Below, piece after piece: positions 1-5,943 of a DNA stretch of 18,288 nt. The notes beneath the pieces are model-generated. The model was not told where the DNA came from, ran no database searches, and worked only from the letters and a program-made list of their open reading frames with translations. The DNA is from Thermococci archaeon (lineage in GTDB: Archaea; Hadarchaeota; B88-G9): positions 1 through 18,288 of the forward strand of contig QMUK01000016.1 in assembly GCA_003660555.1 (NCBI GenBank), in the 5' to 3' direction. A program made the position numbers and the translations under genes. The stretch's first letter is position 1. The number at the start of each line of letters is the position of its first letter.

Positions 1-91
1 TCAAGAAAAGTGATATGGATGCGAAAGCCAATATTTCAGAGAGTGTTGCCGAGTAGTCGTCAGTCGTGGTCCCGTATCCGAGCACGACCAC
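1..91 (-). CDS. Partial CDS, 5' part of an unidentified gene
   Basis: An open frame on the minus strand runs off the left edge. Its N-terminus reads VVVLGYGTTTDDYSATLSE and then becomes hydrophobic (ending AFASISLFL). Two GTG codons (91 and 85) are candidate starts; a GGAGAGG stretch lies just upstream of both. An A/T-rich TATA-like stretch (114-128) is centred about 30 bp ahead, the spacing expected for an archaeal promoter with a very short leader. It lies on the same strand as, and downstream of, the UPF0147 gene. Only 30 codons are visible and I do not recognise the family. A competing plus-strand frame (1-150) is also open but has a less protein-like composition. Confidence 0.35.
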   Translation of the reverse strand, partial: MVVLGYGTTTDDYSATLSEILAFASISLFL

Positions 92-113
92 CCTCTCCAG
101 TTCTGTTGTCTTT

Positions 114-128
114 CATTTTATTTTATTT
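114..128 (-). promoter_or_regulatory. TATA-like element for the partial left-edge gene
   Basis: Read on the minus strand this is an AAATAAAATAAAATG-type A/T run centred about 30 bp upstream of the GTG at 91. The spacing fits TBP binding. The motif is loose and there is no experimental support. Confidence 0.3.
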
Positions 129-143
129 CATGGGGCAAATCGT

Positions 144-159
144 CTAATACAAAAATTAG
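144..159 (-). terminator. Possible weak oligo-T terminator after UPF0147
   Basis: About 25 bp past the UPF0147 stop, the minus strand carries a five-T run inside a small inverted repeat (CTAAT ... ATTAG). Archaeal termination relies mainly on oligo-T tracts, so a role is plausible. One short T run is weak evidence. Confidence 0.25.
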
Positions 160-182
160 TAGTGATGTATTATTATTGTTGA

Positions 183-443
183 TCAGTCTACCACTCTTTC
201 AAGCTCGCCTATCACACTCCATATGATTGTCCTAGTATGTATGGGCATATTTGGATCATTACTTATCTCATCTAGGATGGCTATAGCATTACTAGCTCTG
301 ACCCCAGGAGTGTGCTCCTTGTTCTCCAGAGCATCTATAGCATTACTGGCGGCCCTCCTTATGTTCCTAGGGACTGTAGTGTCATTGACTATCTGTTCGA
401 GCTGAGCTATAGCTCCAGATATTATTTCTTCGTACTCCTCCAC
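183..443 (-). CDS. UPF0147 family protein
   Basis: A small helical protein of 86 residues from the GTG at 443. It has the typical pattern of the archaeal UPF0147 family: an acidic N-terminal helix ([18 protein letters not shown]), a [18 protein letters not shown] core and a near-duplicate second half ([19 protein letters not shown]). The two halves, each with an NDP/NDT-then-P-then-R pattern, suggest an internal HEAT-like helical repeat. The function of the family is unknown to me. I prefer the GTG at 443 over a TTG at 458 because GGGAGGG (450-456 on this strand) is spaced six bases before it, and the shared promoter at about 480 puts the transcript start near 455. It is divergent from the p27-like gene. 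Confidence 0.85.
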   Translation of the reverse strand: MEEYEEIISGAIAQLEQIVNDTTVPRNIRRAASNAIDALENKEHTPGVRASNAIAILDEISNDPNMPIHTRTIIWSVIGELERVVD

Positions 444-475
444 CCAAATCCCTCCCAAAACTAGTTGGGATAGGG

Positions 476-483
476 TTAAATAA
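476..483. promoter_or_regulatory. Shared TATA element, divergent promoter for UPF0147 and p27-like gene
   Basis: TTAAATAA sits between the divergent genes. Rightward it is centred about 26 bp ahead of the ATG at 506, which predicts a leaderless mRNA, and there is no SD before that ATG. Leftward it is about 37 bp ahead of the GTG at 443, which leaves a leader of about 12 bases carrying the SD. One near-symmetric element can therefore serve both genes. Confidence 0.55.
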
Positions 484-505
484 ACATGTTATTTAAGCCT
501 TACTC

Positions 506-814
506 ATGGAAGAAGAGGAAGAGATAAACAGAATGGTCCGTGTCCTCCTTTCAGGAGGAAAAATGCTCTCTAAGAGATGCGAAAAGTGCGGGGCACCGAT
601 GTTTGAGTTGAAGGGAAAAGAGTTGTGCGTAGCTTGCCATGGGAGAGAGAGGAGTGGGCTTGAAGTAGTGAGCGACAAGTTGCTCTCTAAGGCTATAGAG
701 ATTTCAGAAAAAATAGAAGGAGAAGAGGACCCTAAGAAGCTAATAACAGACTTAGAAGTTCTCAAGGAGATATTAGAGCTTATCAAACATTTGAGAGAGA
801 TGGGGGTGAGATAA
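506..814 (+). CDS. Autoantigen p27 (Sjogren/scleroderma autoantigen 1)-like zinc-ribbon protein
   Basis: This 102-residue protein has a short acidic N-terminus, then MLSKRCEKCGAPMFELKGKE followed by CVACHGRE. Cys25, Cys28, Cys41 and Cys44 form a CxxC-x12-CxxC zinc ribbon. That arrangement, with MLS and CGxPMFxxKG ahead of the second pair, is typical of the archaeal/eukaryotic Sjogren's syndrome/scleroderma autoantigen 1 family, whose molecular role is poorly known. The C-terminal half is a charged helix (ISEKIEGEEDPKKLITDLEVLKEILELIKHL). The ATG at 506 has no SD and sits about 26 bp from a TATA element, so a leaderless mRNA is likely. A later ATG at 533 is possible. The stop codon directly abuts the TTG start of the winged-helix gene, implying coupled translation and possibly a joint role. 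Confidence 0.8.
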   Translation: MEEEEEINRMVRVLLSGGKMLSKRCEKCGAPMFELKGKELCVACHGRERSGLEVVSDKLLSKAIEISEKIEGEEDPKKLITDLEVLKEILELIKHLREMGVR

Positions 815-1042
815 TTGAATAGGATATTGGAGATCCTCAAAGAGAGAGGGGAGATGAGTACCAAGGAAATAGCAAAAGAAGTTGGACTCGGCATGGGAGA
901 GACCATGAGGATATTGACTAGACTCCTAGAGGAGGGGAAAGTCAGAGCTGTGAGAAGAGAGAGTAGTTGGTTCTGGAAGATAAGGGTCCCAGACGAGGCA
1001 GAAAAGAAAATTGAGAAGATGATTAGGAAAGGCATTCAGTAG
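815..1042 (+). CDS. Small winged-helix DNA-binding protein
   Basis: A 75-residue protein with one predicted winged helix-turn-helix: helix 1 NRILEILKERGEM, then STKEIAKEVGLGMGETMRILTRLLEEGKVRAV (helix 2, recognition helix, wing), then a basic C-terminal helix (EKKIEKMIRKGI). This is the MarR/LysM-like wHTH layout common in small archaeal transcription regulators. The start is TTG at 815, directly after the upstream TAA; GGGGGTGA at 802-809 provides an SD. It forms a two-gene unit with the zinc-ribbon protein, so the pair may act together on DNA or transcription (inference). Its stop overlaps the 3' end of the convergent hef gene by 7 bp. Confidence 0.72.
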   Translation: MNRILEILKERGEMSTKEIAKEVGLGMGETMRILTRLLEEGKVRAVRRESSWFWKIRVPDEAEKKIEKMIRKGIQ

Positions 1043-3228
1043 TTGTTCCCTTCAGTATAGGGTTTGGTGAGGACCTCTCTTATTCTCTTTGCCAATTTCT
1101 CTCCTAGGTTCTTAACTTCAATCAGCTCCTCCTCCGATGCTGTCATAACCCTCTCGACTGTCTTAAATCTCCTTAACAGAGAGTCTGCCAGGGAGGGGCC
1201 AACTCCAGGGAGGGACTCAACTATAAACCTCTGATACTCTTTAGTCCCCATTCTAGGTCTCTTTATTCTGAGAGATATCTCCTTCTTCCCTCTTTCCATC
1301 GCTCTCTTTAGAAGCATGTGTATTATTATGGCAGTCTCCTTTTCATTTCTGGAGAATATAACTGGTATTCCGAAGTCTACTATTAGAGAGATGAGGGCTC
1401 CCAAGTACGAATGAGGGTGCAACCCTCCTCTATAGCCTTCTCCCTCTATCAATAGGATTGGATTTCTATATCTCTTTAGCAATTTCGCTTGTGTGAAGAG
1501 TCTTCCATCTACTATGGATTTGGCGAAATCGTCGCTTCTTTTTCTCTCTATGCAAATTTCATCTGGGAGCAAGTAATCTCCGACTCCGAGTTCGGAGAAA
1601 TCTAGACCTACTCCCAATCTCTCAAGCTCTCTAACTACTTCGGATCCAATTTCCCTGTTGTCTACTATTATTTTCCCTATAGGCTGAGAAGAGAAAGACA
1701 ATAGATCTGGCTGTTGCCCATATTCCTTTGCTTTCCCGAACTTCAATTTGGATAGTTCTTCCCTCATCTTCTCCTCCTTACTCACGCTCACCCAATAATA
1801 AGTCTCGTCCCTAGTACCCTTGGCTACTAAGACCACTACTTTGCCTTTGCCGAATCTACCAGTTCTCCCTCTCCTTTGTATGGATCTTATCTCTGAAGGT
1901 ATGGGTTCATAAAAAACCACTAAATCGACTGAAGGTATGTCTAATCCCTCCTCTGCAACACTTGTAGCCACTAGAACATTGTATTTCCCAGATCTGAACT
2001 TCTCTAGTATTTCCACTTGTTCCTTTTGACTCATGCCTCTTTCTCCAGATCTATTCGCCTGTCCTATGAACGCTATTGGCTTAATTCCTTTTTCATCAGA
2101 GAGTTCATTAACTATCTCCTTCACAGTGTCTCTGTACTGAGTGAAGACTATGGCTCTTTTATCTCCAAATAACTCCTTAGATAATATCCTCTTGAGTTCC
2201 TTCATTTTAGGATGAGATTCGTTTATTCCCTTGAGAATTTCCATTACTCTGGAGAACCTACTGTCTGAGACTAGCTCCCTCAAGGACTTCTGGGCTCCTC
2301 TCCCGAGAGAAGTCTCCTTCAACCTCTCTAAGTATTTCCTCAGTGGGGTGGCTCCTTGAGTTTCAAGTAACTCCAGAGCGTGCATTAGTCTGACTGAGTT
2401 CGCCTGAGCTATTAGTGCTTCTGGATCTCCAGATATTTTGCTAGCCAACTCCAATATTTCCTTCCTACTGACCTTCCTCATATCCCTTGTCTCTAAATAC
2501 CCTTTCTTCTTTAGAACAGATAGATAATCTCTAAGTATGCTTGTTAAAAGAGCCTTAATTTCCCTGAAATTGCGTGGTAATTGGACTCTCCTCCATTCTA
2601 TCTCTATCCTGTGGACATAGGGTCTGACGTCCGGATCTTTCTCTGTTCTAACCTCTAGGTTCTCTATGTATAGGTTTCTCATCACTTCCTCTATCTTTTC
2701 TTTTTCTCCTCCAGGAGATGCCGTTAAACCGAGGATGAGTGGGTTCTCTGCCTCCCTGACGTATCTCTCCGCTATGTATACGTAGGAGTAATTACCAACC
2801 GCTCTGTGTGCCTCGTCGAATATAATTAGAGAGAAATCCCTGAGGTTCAGGTAGCCTCTGATCAGATCGTTCTCTATTACTTGTGGTGTAGAAACTATTA
2901 CCTTGGATGTCTCGTAGAATTCTCTCCTTTTCTCTGGAGGTATCTCCCCAGTGAGCGTTATTACTTCTTCCTCGCTTAACTTAGTCTTCTCGATTATGCT
3001 CCTTCTGTGTTGGTGAACTAATGGTTTAGTGGGTGAGAGAAATAGTATCTTGCCTCCTCTCCTATGGAGGACGTGTACCATCACCATTATAGCTATAATG
3101 GTTTTCCCCAATGCGGTAGGCGCCACAACTAGGGTGTTCTTCTCAGAAGCTTTGGCAGCTATTACCTCCTGGTATATCCTCCTCTCTATTTTCCCCTCTC
3201 TCAGCAGGGGGTGCTCAACGTACTGCAT
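1036..3228 (-). CDS. hef: Hef: FANCM/XPF-type helicase-nuclease fusion
   Basis: A 730-residue three-part enzyme that acts on branched DNA such as stalled replication forks. The N-terminal superfamily 2 helicase carries Walker A APTALGKT (36-43), DEAH (about 138-141), TAS (about 169) and motif VI QRRGRTGRFG, with the long thumb-like insertion of Hef/FANCM in between. Next is an ERCC4 nuclease (about 520-660) with DNRE, GDY and the catalytic ERKRSDD at about 561-567. A tandem helix-hairpin-helix follows (LPGVGPSLADSLL and VKNLGEKLAKRI). All nuclease signature residues are present, so both activities should be intact. I chose the ATG at 3228, not the TTG at 3249, because the TATA element at 3254-3263 lies about 30 bp ahead and Hef proteins normally begin close to this point. 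It is divergent from a second XPF-type nuclease and overlaps the wHTH gene tail to tail. Confidence 0.93.
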   Translation of the reverse strand: MQYVEHPLLREGKIERRIYQEVIAAKASEKNTLVVAPTALGKTIIAIMVMVHVLHRRGGKILFLSPTKPLVHQHRRSIIEKTKLSEEEVITLTGEIPPEKRREFYETSKVIVSTPQVIENDLIRGYLNLRDFSLIIFDEAHRAVGNYSYVYIAERYVREAENPLILGLTASPGGEKEKIEEVMRNLYIENLEVRTEKDPDVRPYVHRIEIEWRRVQLPRNFREIKALLTSILRDYLSVLKKKGYLETRDMRKVSRKEILELASKISGDPEALIAQANSVRLMHALELLETQGATPLRKYLERLKETSLGRGAQKSLRELVSDSRFSRVMEILKGINESHPKMKELKRILSKELFGDKRAIVFTQYRDTVKEIVNELSDEKGIKPIAFIGQANRSGERGMSQKEQVEILEKFRSGKYNVLVATSVAEEGLDIPSVDLVVFYEPIPSEIRSIQRRGRTGRFGKGKVVVLVAKGTRDETYYWVSVSKEEKMREELSKLKFGKAKEYGQQPDLLSFSSQPIGKIIVDNREIGSEVVRELERLGVGLDFSELGVGDYLLPDEICIERKRSDDFAKSIVDGRLFTQAKLLKRYRNPILLIEGEGYRGGLHPHSYLGALISLIVDFGIPVIFSRNEKETAIIIHMLLKRAMERGKKEISLRIKRPRMGTKEYQRFIVESLPGVGPSLADSLLRRFKTVERVMTASEEELIEVKNLGEKLAKRIREVLTKPYTEGNNY

Positions 3229-3253
3229 GATGTACTCAAGATATATCAATGGG

Positions 3254-3263
3254 ATATAAATAT
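3254..3263. promoter_or_regulatory. Palindrome-like bidirectional TATA element between hef and the XPF-like gene
   Basis: ATATAAATAT reads as a TATA box on both strands. The leftward ATG (3228) is about 30 bp from its centre and the rightward GTG (3290) about 32 bp. Both spacings predict leaderless or near-leaderless transcripts, so one element probably drives both nuclease genes. Confidence 0.6.
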
Positions 3264-3289
3264 TCTTGGGGGAGGATTTGAGTAGAATA

Positions 3290-3958
3290 GTGGTGGATAT
3301 ACACGAAGAGGCATCGGGAATTCCAGAAATTCTCGAGAGATTCGGACTTAAAGTCGAGTACTCTAAATTAACTGTCGCTGACTACGTAGTCAGTGAGGAG
3401 TGTGGGATTGAACGGAAAAGAGCCCAGGATTACCTTTCGTCCCTTTTCAGGAGGAGACTCTTTGATCAGTTAAAGAGATTATCAGAGGCCTATTCCAAAC
3501 CCATATTGATAGTAGAAAGGGACCTATGGGAAGAAATAAGAGGGACTAGGATAAGACCTGAGGCAATATGGGGGAGTTTGGTGAAGATATCAGTTGAATA
3601 CGGAGTGAGTGTCTTCCACACCACAGACAAATGGGAGAGTGCCAAACTCATAAGGATAATCCATAACAAGGAGGGGGATACTAGCACAGGGAGAAACGAA
3701 GAAACAATACTGGTGAAGGAATACCCTAGGAAATACACTAGCGAAGACAGACAAATAATGATCCTCAGCTCTCTGCCTGGTGTCGGACCAGAAATAGCTA
3801 AGAGAATGTTGGAAAACTTCGGGAGTCTCAGGAGAATATTTTCTCTCAGAGAAAGGGACCTCGTCAGAATAAATGGAATAGGAAAGAAAAAGGCCAGAGA
3901 GATTGTTCGGCTGATGGATTACGAATATAAAGGGAAGAATAGGAGGTATTTGGTTTGA
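3290..3958 (+). CDS. Short XPF/ERCC4-type structure-specific nuclease with HhH domain
   Basis: A 222-residue stand-alone nuclease of the crenarchaeal XPF type: an ERCC4 domain (about 1-135) followed by tandem helix-hairpin-helix (SLPGVGPEIAKRM near 161; INGIGKKKA near 194). Acidic and basic catalytic positions are kept: Asp3, Glu6, Asp31, and ERKRAQD at 41-47. Two signature positions differ from the usual pattern: the DxRE Arg is His (DIHE) and the GD Gly is Ala (VADY). I see no clear C-terminal PCNA-binding (PIP) motif; the end is NRRYLV. I chose GTG 3290 because the promoter at about 3258 predicts a transcript start near 3284, downstream of the TTG at 3266; the family normally has only a few residues before this Asp. 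Family members cut near ss/ds junctions as dimers. The divergent Hef gene makes a joint repair function or heterodimer plausible (inference). Confidence 0.87.
   Translation: MVDIHEEASGIPEILERFGLKVEYSKLTVADYVVSEECGIERKRAQDYLSSLFRRRLFDQLKRLSEAYSKPILIVERDLWEEIRGTRIRPEAIWGSLVKISVEYGVSVFHTTDKWESAKLIRIIHNKEGDTSTGRNEETILVKEYPRKYTSEDRQIMILSSLPGVGPEIAKRMLENFGSLRRIFSLRERDLVRINGIGKKKAREIVRLMDYEYKGKNRRYLV
3941..3947 (+). promoter_or_regulatory. Ribosome binding site for dtdA
   Basis: AGGAGGT inside the last codons of the nuclease gene sits seven bases before the TTG at 3955. It fixes this TTG as the start and couples translation of the two genes. Confidence 0.7.
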
Positions 3959-4737
3959 ATCTAATTGTTTTCTCCAAACAAGATCTGGCTTCTCTGAACG
4001 TCCTCGATAAATTCGAGGAAGCCATGGGCGTCTCAGCTGAAGTTGGAGAAGTTGTGAAAGTCTCGAAAGGATGGTCTGTTTTTCTATCGGAGAGAGATTG
4101 TATTCACTCCGGAGAAATAGTAGAAAAAATAGGAGCTGACTTGACTTTATTCGTCTCTAGGCATAGTAGCTCTTCAGGTAAGCCAACTCTGAGCGTTCAC
4201 ACCCCAGGGGAAATTTGTTCTAAGGATTTGCCATACTCCTCTCCCAGAGAGTCTTGGTTCCTCCTCAGATTCATGTACGAGAAAGCTTCTGATCTCGGAA
4301 TTTCATATGACGTGTGTTATGAAGCCACGCATCACGGACCAAATATACCAAGGAGAATGACATTCATAGAGATAGGTAGTGATGAAAAGGCTTGGACTGA
4401 TCCCGTTGCTGGTGAAATCCTAGCCTCTGCTATAGTTTCCCTTGTTGAGAGGGAGAAGCTGCCGAACACCGAGAACTTCTTGGGAATTGGTGGGCCACAC
4501 TATGCCCCTAACTTCACTAAGGTTGCTCTATCCACTGAGGTCTCCCTAGGACATATAGTGCCGAAGTATAAGCTAGAGCTCCTAAACGAGGATTGCTTGG
4601 AAGAATTGCTGGAAAGGAGTTTCTCTGACAAGATCCTAATTGACTGGAAGGGAACTACAAGGGAGTGCAGAGAGTTCCTGAGCGATTTCTGTCTCTCGAG
4701 AGGCCTAGAGATAAAGAAGACCAAGGAAGTGGTCTAG
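3955..4737 (+). CDS. dtdA: D-aminoacyl-tRNA deacylase, archaeal DtdA type
   Basis: Hydrolyses D-amino acids wrongly attached to tRNA, a cytoplasmic proofreading step. The 260-residue protein shows the archaeal/plant DtdA (GEK1-like, zinc-dependent) pattern: HTPGE at 82-86, YEATHHGPN at 122-130 with the paired His126-His127, IEIGSDEKAWTDP at about 138-150, IGGPHYAPNF at 178-187 and GHIVPKY at 199-205. His residues in these motifs are likely metal ligands. The TTG start overlaps the TGA of the nuclease gene (TTGA) and has a strong SD. The pairing with a DNA-repair nuclease is probably co-transcription rather than shared function. The length matches the family with no truncation visible. Confidence 0.92.
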   Translation: MNLIVFSKQDLASLNVLDKFEEAMGVSAEVGEVVKVSKGWSVFLSERDCIHSGEIVEKIGADLTLFVSRHSSSSGKPTLSVHTPGEICSKDLPYSSPRESWFLLRFMYEKASDLGISYDVCYEATHHGPNIPRRMTFIEIGSDEKAWTDPVAGEILASAIVSLVEREKLPNTENFLGIGGPHYAPNFTKVALSTEVSLGHIVPKYKLELLNEDCLEELLERSFSDKILIDWKGTTRECREFLSDFCLSRGLEIKKTKEVV

Positions 4738-4784
4738 CGTATTCGGTATACCATTAGAGCGTTCTTGGAAATGATAAACAAAGG

Positions 4785-4792
4785 TTAAATAA
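4785..4792 (+). promoter_or_regulatory. TATA element for ftsZ
   Basis: TTAAATAA preceded by GG (BRE-poor). It predicts a transcript start near 4814-4816, giving a leader of about 22 bases that contains the ftsZ ribosome binding site. An 8-bp palindrome, GGTATACC (4745-4752), lies upstream and could bind a regulator, but nothing else supports that. Confidence 0.5.
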
Positions 4793-4808
4793 TGTCTGTG
4801 ACCCTAAT

Positions 4809-4831
4809 CCCCTAGAGACTCGGGGAGGGAG
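4809..4831 (+). promoter_or_regulatory. ftsZ ribosome binding site, with a possible occluding stem
   Basis: GGGGAGGGAG (4822-4831) ends six bases before the TTG start at 4837 and is an unusually long SD. TCCCC (4808-4812) can pair with GGGGA (4822-4826) across nine bases. If transcription begins upstream of 4808, this stem would hide the SD. With the start predicted from the TATA box, the 5' arm would be at or beyond the mRNA end. Confidence 0.45.
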
Positions 4832-4836
4832 TCTTC

Positions 4837-5943
4837 TTGAAACAAATAGTAGAGGCTGCAACTGGGGAAAAAGAACTCCCAAAGAAGAAGGTTCATCCAG
4901 TAGATGATGAGCTAGAAGAACTCTTACAGAGAGCTAGAGCGAGGATAATCGTGGTAGGGGTCGGAGGGGCTGGGTGCAATACCATAACCAGAATAATGGA
5001 AGTCGGAATAAAGGGTGCAGAGACTGTTGCAATAAACACGGACGCTCAGGACTTACTCTACACAGTGTCAGATAAAAAAATATTAGCAGGTAGGGAGCTT
5101 ACTAGAGGGTTAGGTGCGGGAAACGACCCCAAATTAGGAGAAGAAGCTGCTAGAGAGAGTGAAACTGAAATAAAAGAGGCTTTACAAGGAGCAGACATGG
5201 TATTCATAACAGCTGGACTTGGTGGTGGAACTGGAACTGGAGGGGCTCCAGTGGTGGCTCAAATTGCTAAGAGATTGGGCGCATTGACTGTAGCAGTAGT
5301 AACACTTCCATTTACCGTAGAGGGTTTGGTCAGACAAAATAATGCTGAAATAGGATTAGAAAAGCTCAGAAATAGTGCAGACACCGTTATAGTTATACCT
5401 AACGATAAGCTCTTGGAGGTGGCTCCGAACTTACCGATAGGTGCCGCTTTCAGAGTCGCGGATGAGATACTCACTAGGGCTGTGAAGGGAATAACTGAGC
5501 TAATAACTAAGCCTGGATTAGTGAATCTAGACTTCGCAGACGTTAGGAGGATAATGAGCAAGGGAGGAGTGGCTATGATTGGGATAGGAGAATCAGACAC
5601 AGAGAATAGGGCCGAAGAGGCGGTGAAAGACGCTTTATCTAGTCCACTGCTAGACGTAGACATCTCTGGGGCAAAAGCTGCCCTGATAAACGTCACGGGT
5701 GGCCAAGGGATAACCCTTTCAGAGGCAGAGAAAGTAGTGGAAATCGTCAGTGGACAGATGGATCCAGAGGCCGAAATAATATACGGAGTGCAAATCGACG
5801 ATGAATTGGAAAACACCCTCAGAGTCCTAGTAATAGCATCGGGTGTGTCTTCCCCATACATACTTGGACCTGAAACCGAAATAGAAGTAGAAGAAGAGGG
5901 GGTCAAAAAGAAAATAGACTTGGGAATAAGATATTTGGACTAG
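4837..5943 (+). CDS. ftsZ: Cell division GTPase FtsZ
   Basis: A tubulin-family GTPase that polymerises into the cytokinetic ring at mid-cell. It has 368 residues. After an N-terminal extension (about 1-34) typical of archaeal FtsZ, it shows [12 protein letters not shown] (41-52), the tubulin signature GGGTGTG (129-135), PFTVEG (158-163), [10 protein letters not shown] (168-177) and the T7-loop catalytic motif NLDFAD (230-235), all intact. This looks like the archaeal FtsZ1 group. The C-terminal linker is short and acidic, ending in IDLGIRYLD, which may be the tail peptide that binds a membrane anchor such as SepF (inference; no SepF gene is visible here). The TTG start is set by a strong SD. 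It appears to be transcribed alone. Its TAG stop shares the palindromic CTAG with the stop of the convergent propeller gene. Confidence 0.96.
   Translation: MKQIVEAATGEKELPKKKVHPVDDELEELLQRARARIIVVGVGGAGCNTITRIMEVGIKGAETVAINTDAQDLLYTVSDKKILAGRELTRGLGAGNDPKLGEEAARESETEIKEALQGADMVFITAGLGGGTGTGGAPVVAQIAKRLGALTVAVVTLPFTVEGLVRQNNAEIGLEKLRNSADTVIVIPNDKLLEVAPNLPIGAAFRVADEILTRAVKGITELITKPGLVNLDFADVRRIMSKGGVAMIGIGESDTENRAEEAVKDALSSPLLDVDISGAKAALINVTGGQGITLSEAEKVVEIVSGQMDPEAEIIYGVQIDDELENTLRVLVIASGVSSPYILGPETEIEVEEEGVKKKIDLGIRYLD

Noticed and set aside
1-150. Plus-strand open frame at the left edge
   Set aside because: It has a Ser/Arg/Pro-rich composition, while the minus-strand frame has a promoter-like element, SD-like sequence and plausible protein.
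493-1035. 180-codon minus-strand ORF across the p27-like and wHTH genes
   Set aside because: Low-complexity Ser/Leu/Ile/Phe sequence antisense to two well-supported small genes.
5259-5906. 215-codon minus-strand ORF opposite ftsZ
   Set aside because: Ser/Thr/Pro/Ile-rich composition is the usual antisense shadow of a Lys/Glu/Gly-rich gene, and ftsZ motifs are complete on the plus strand.
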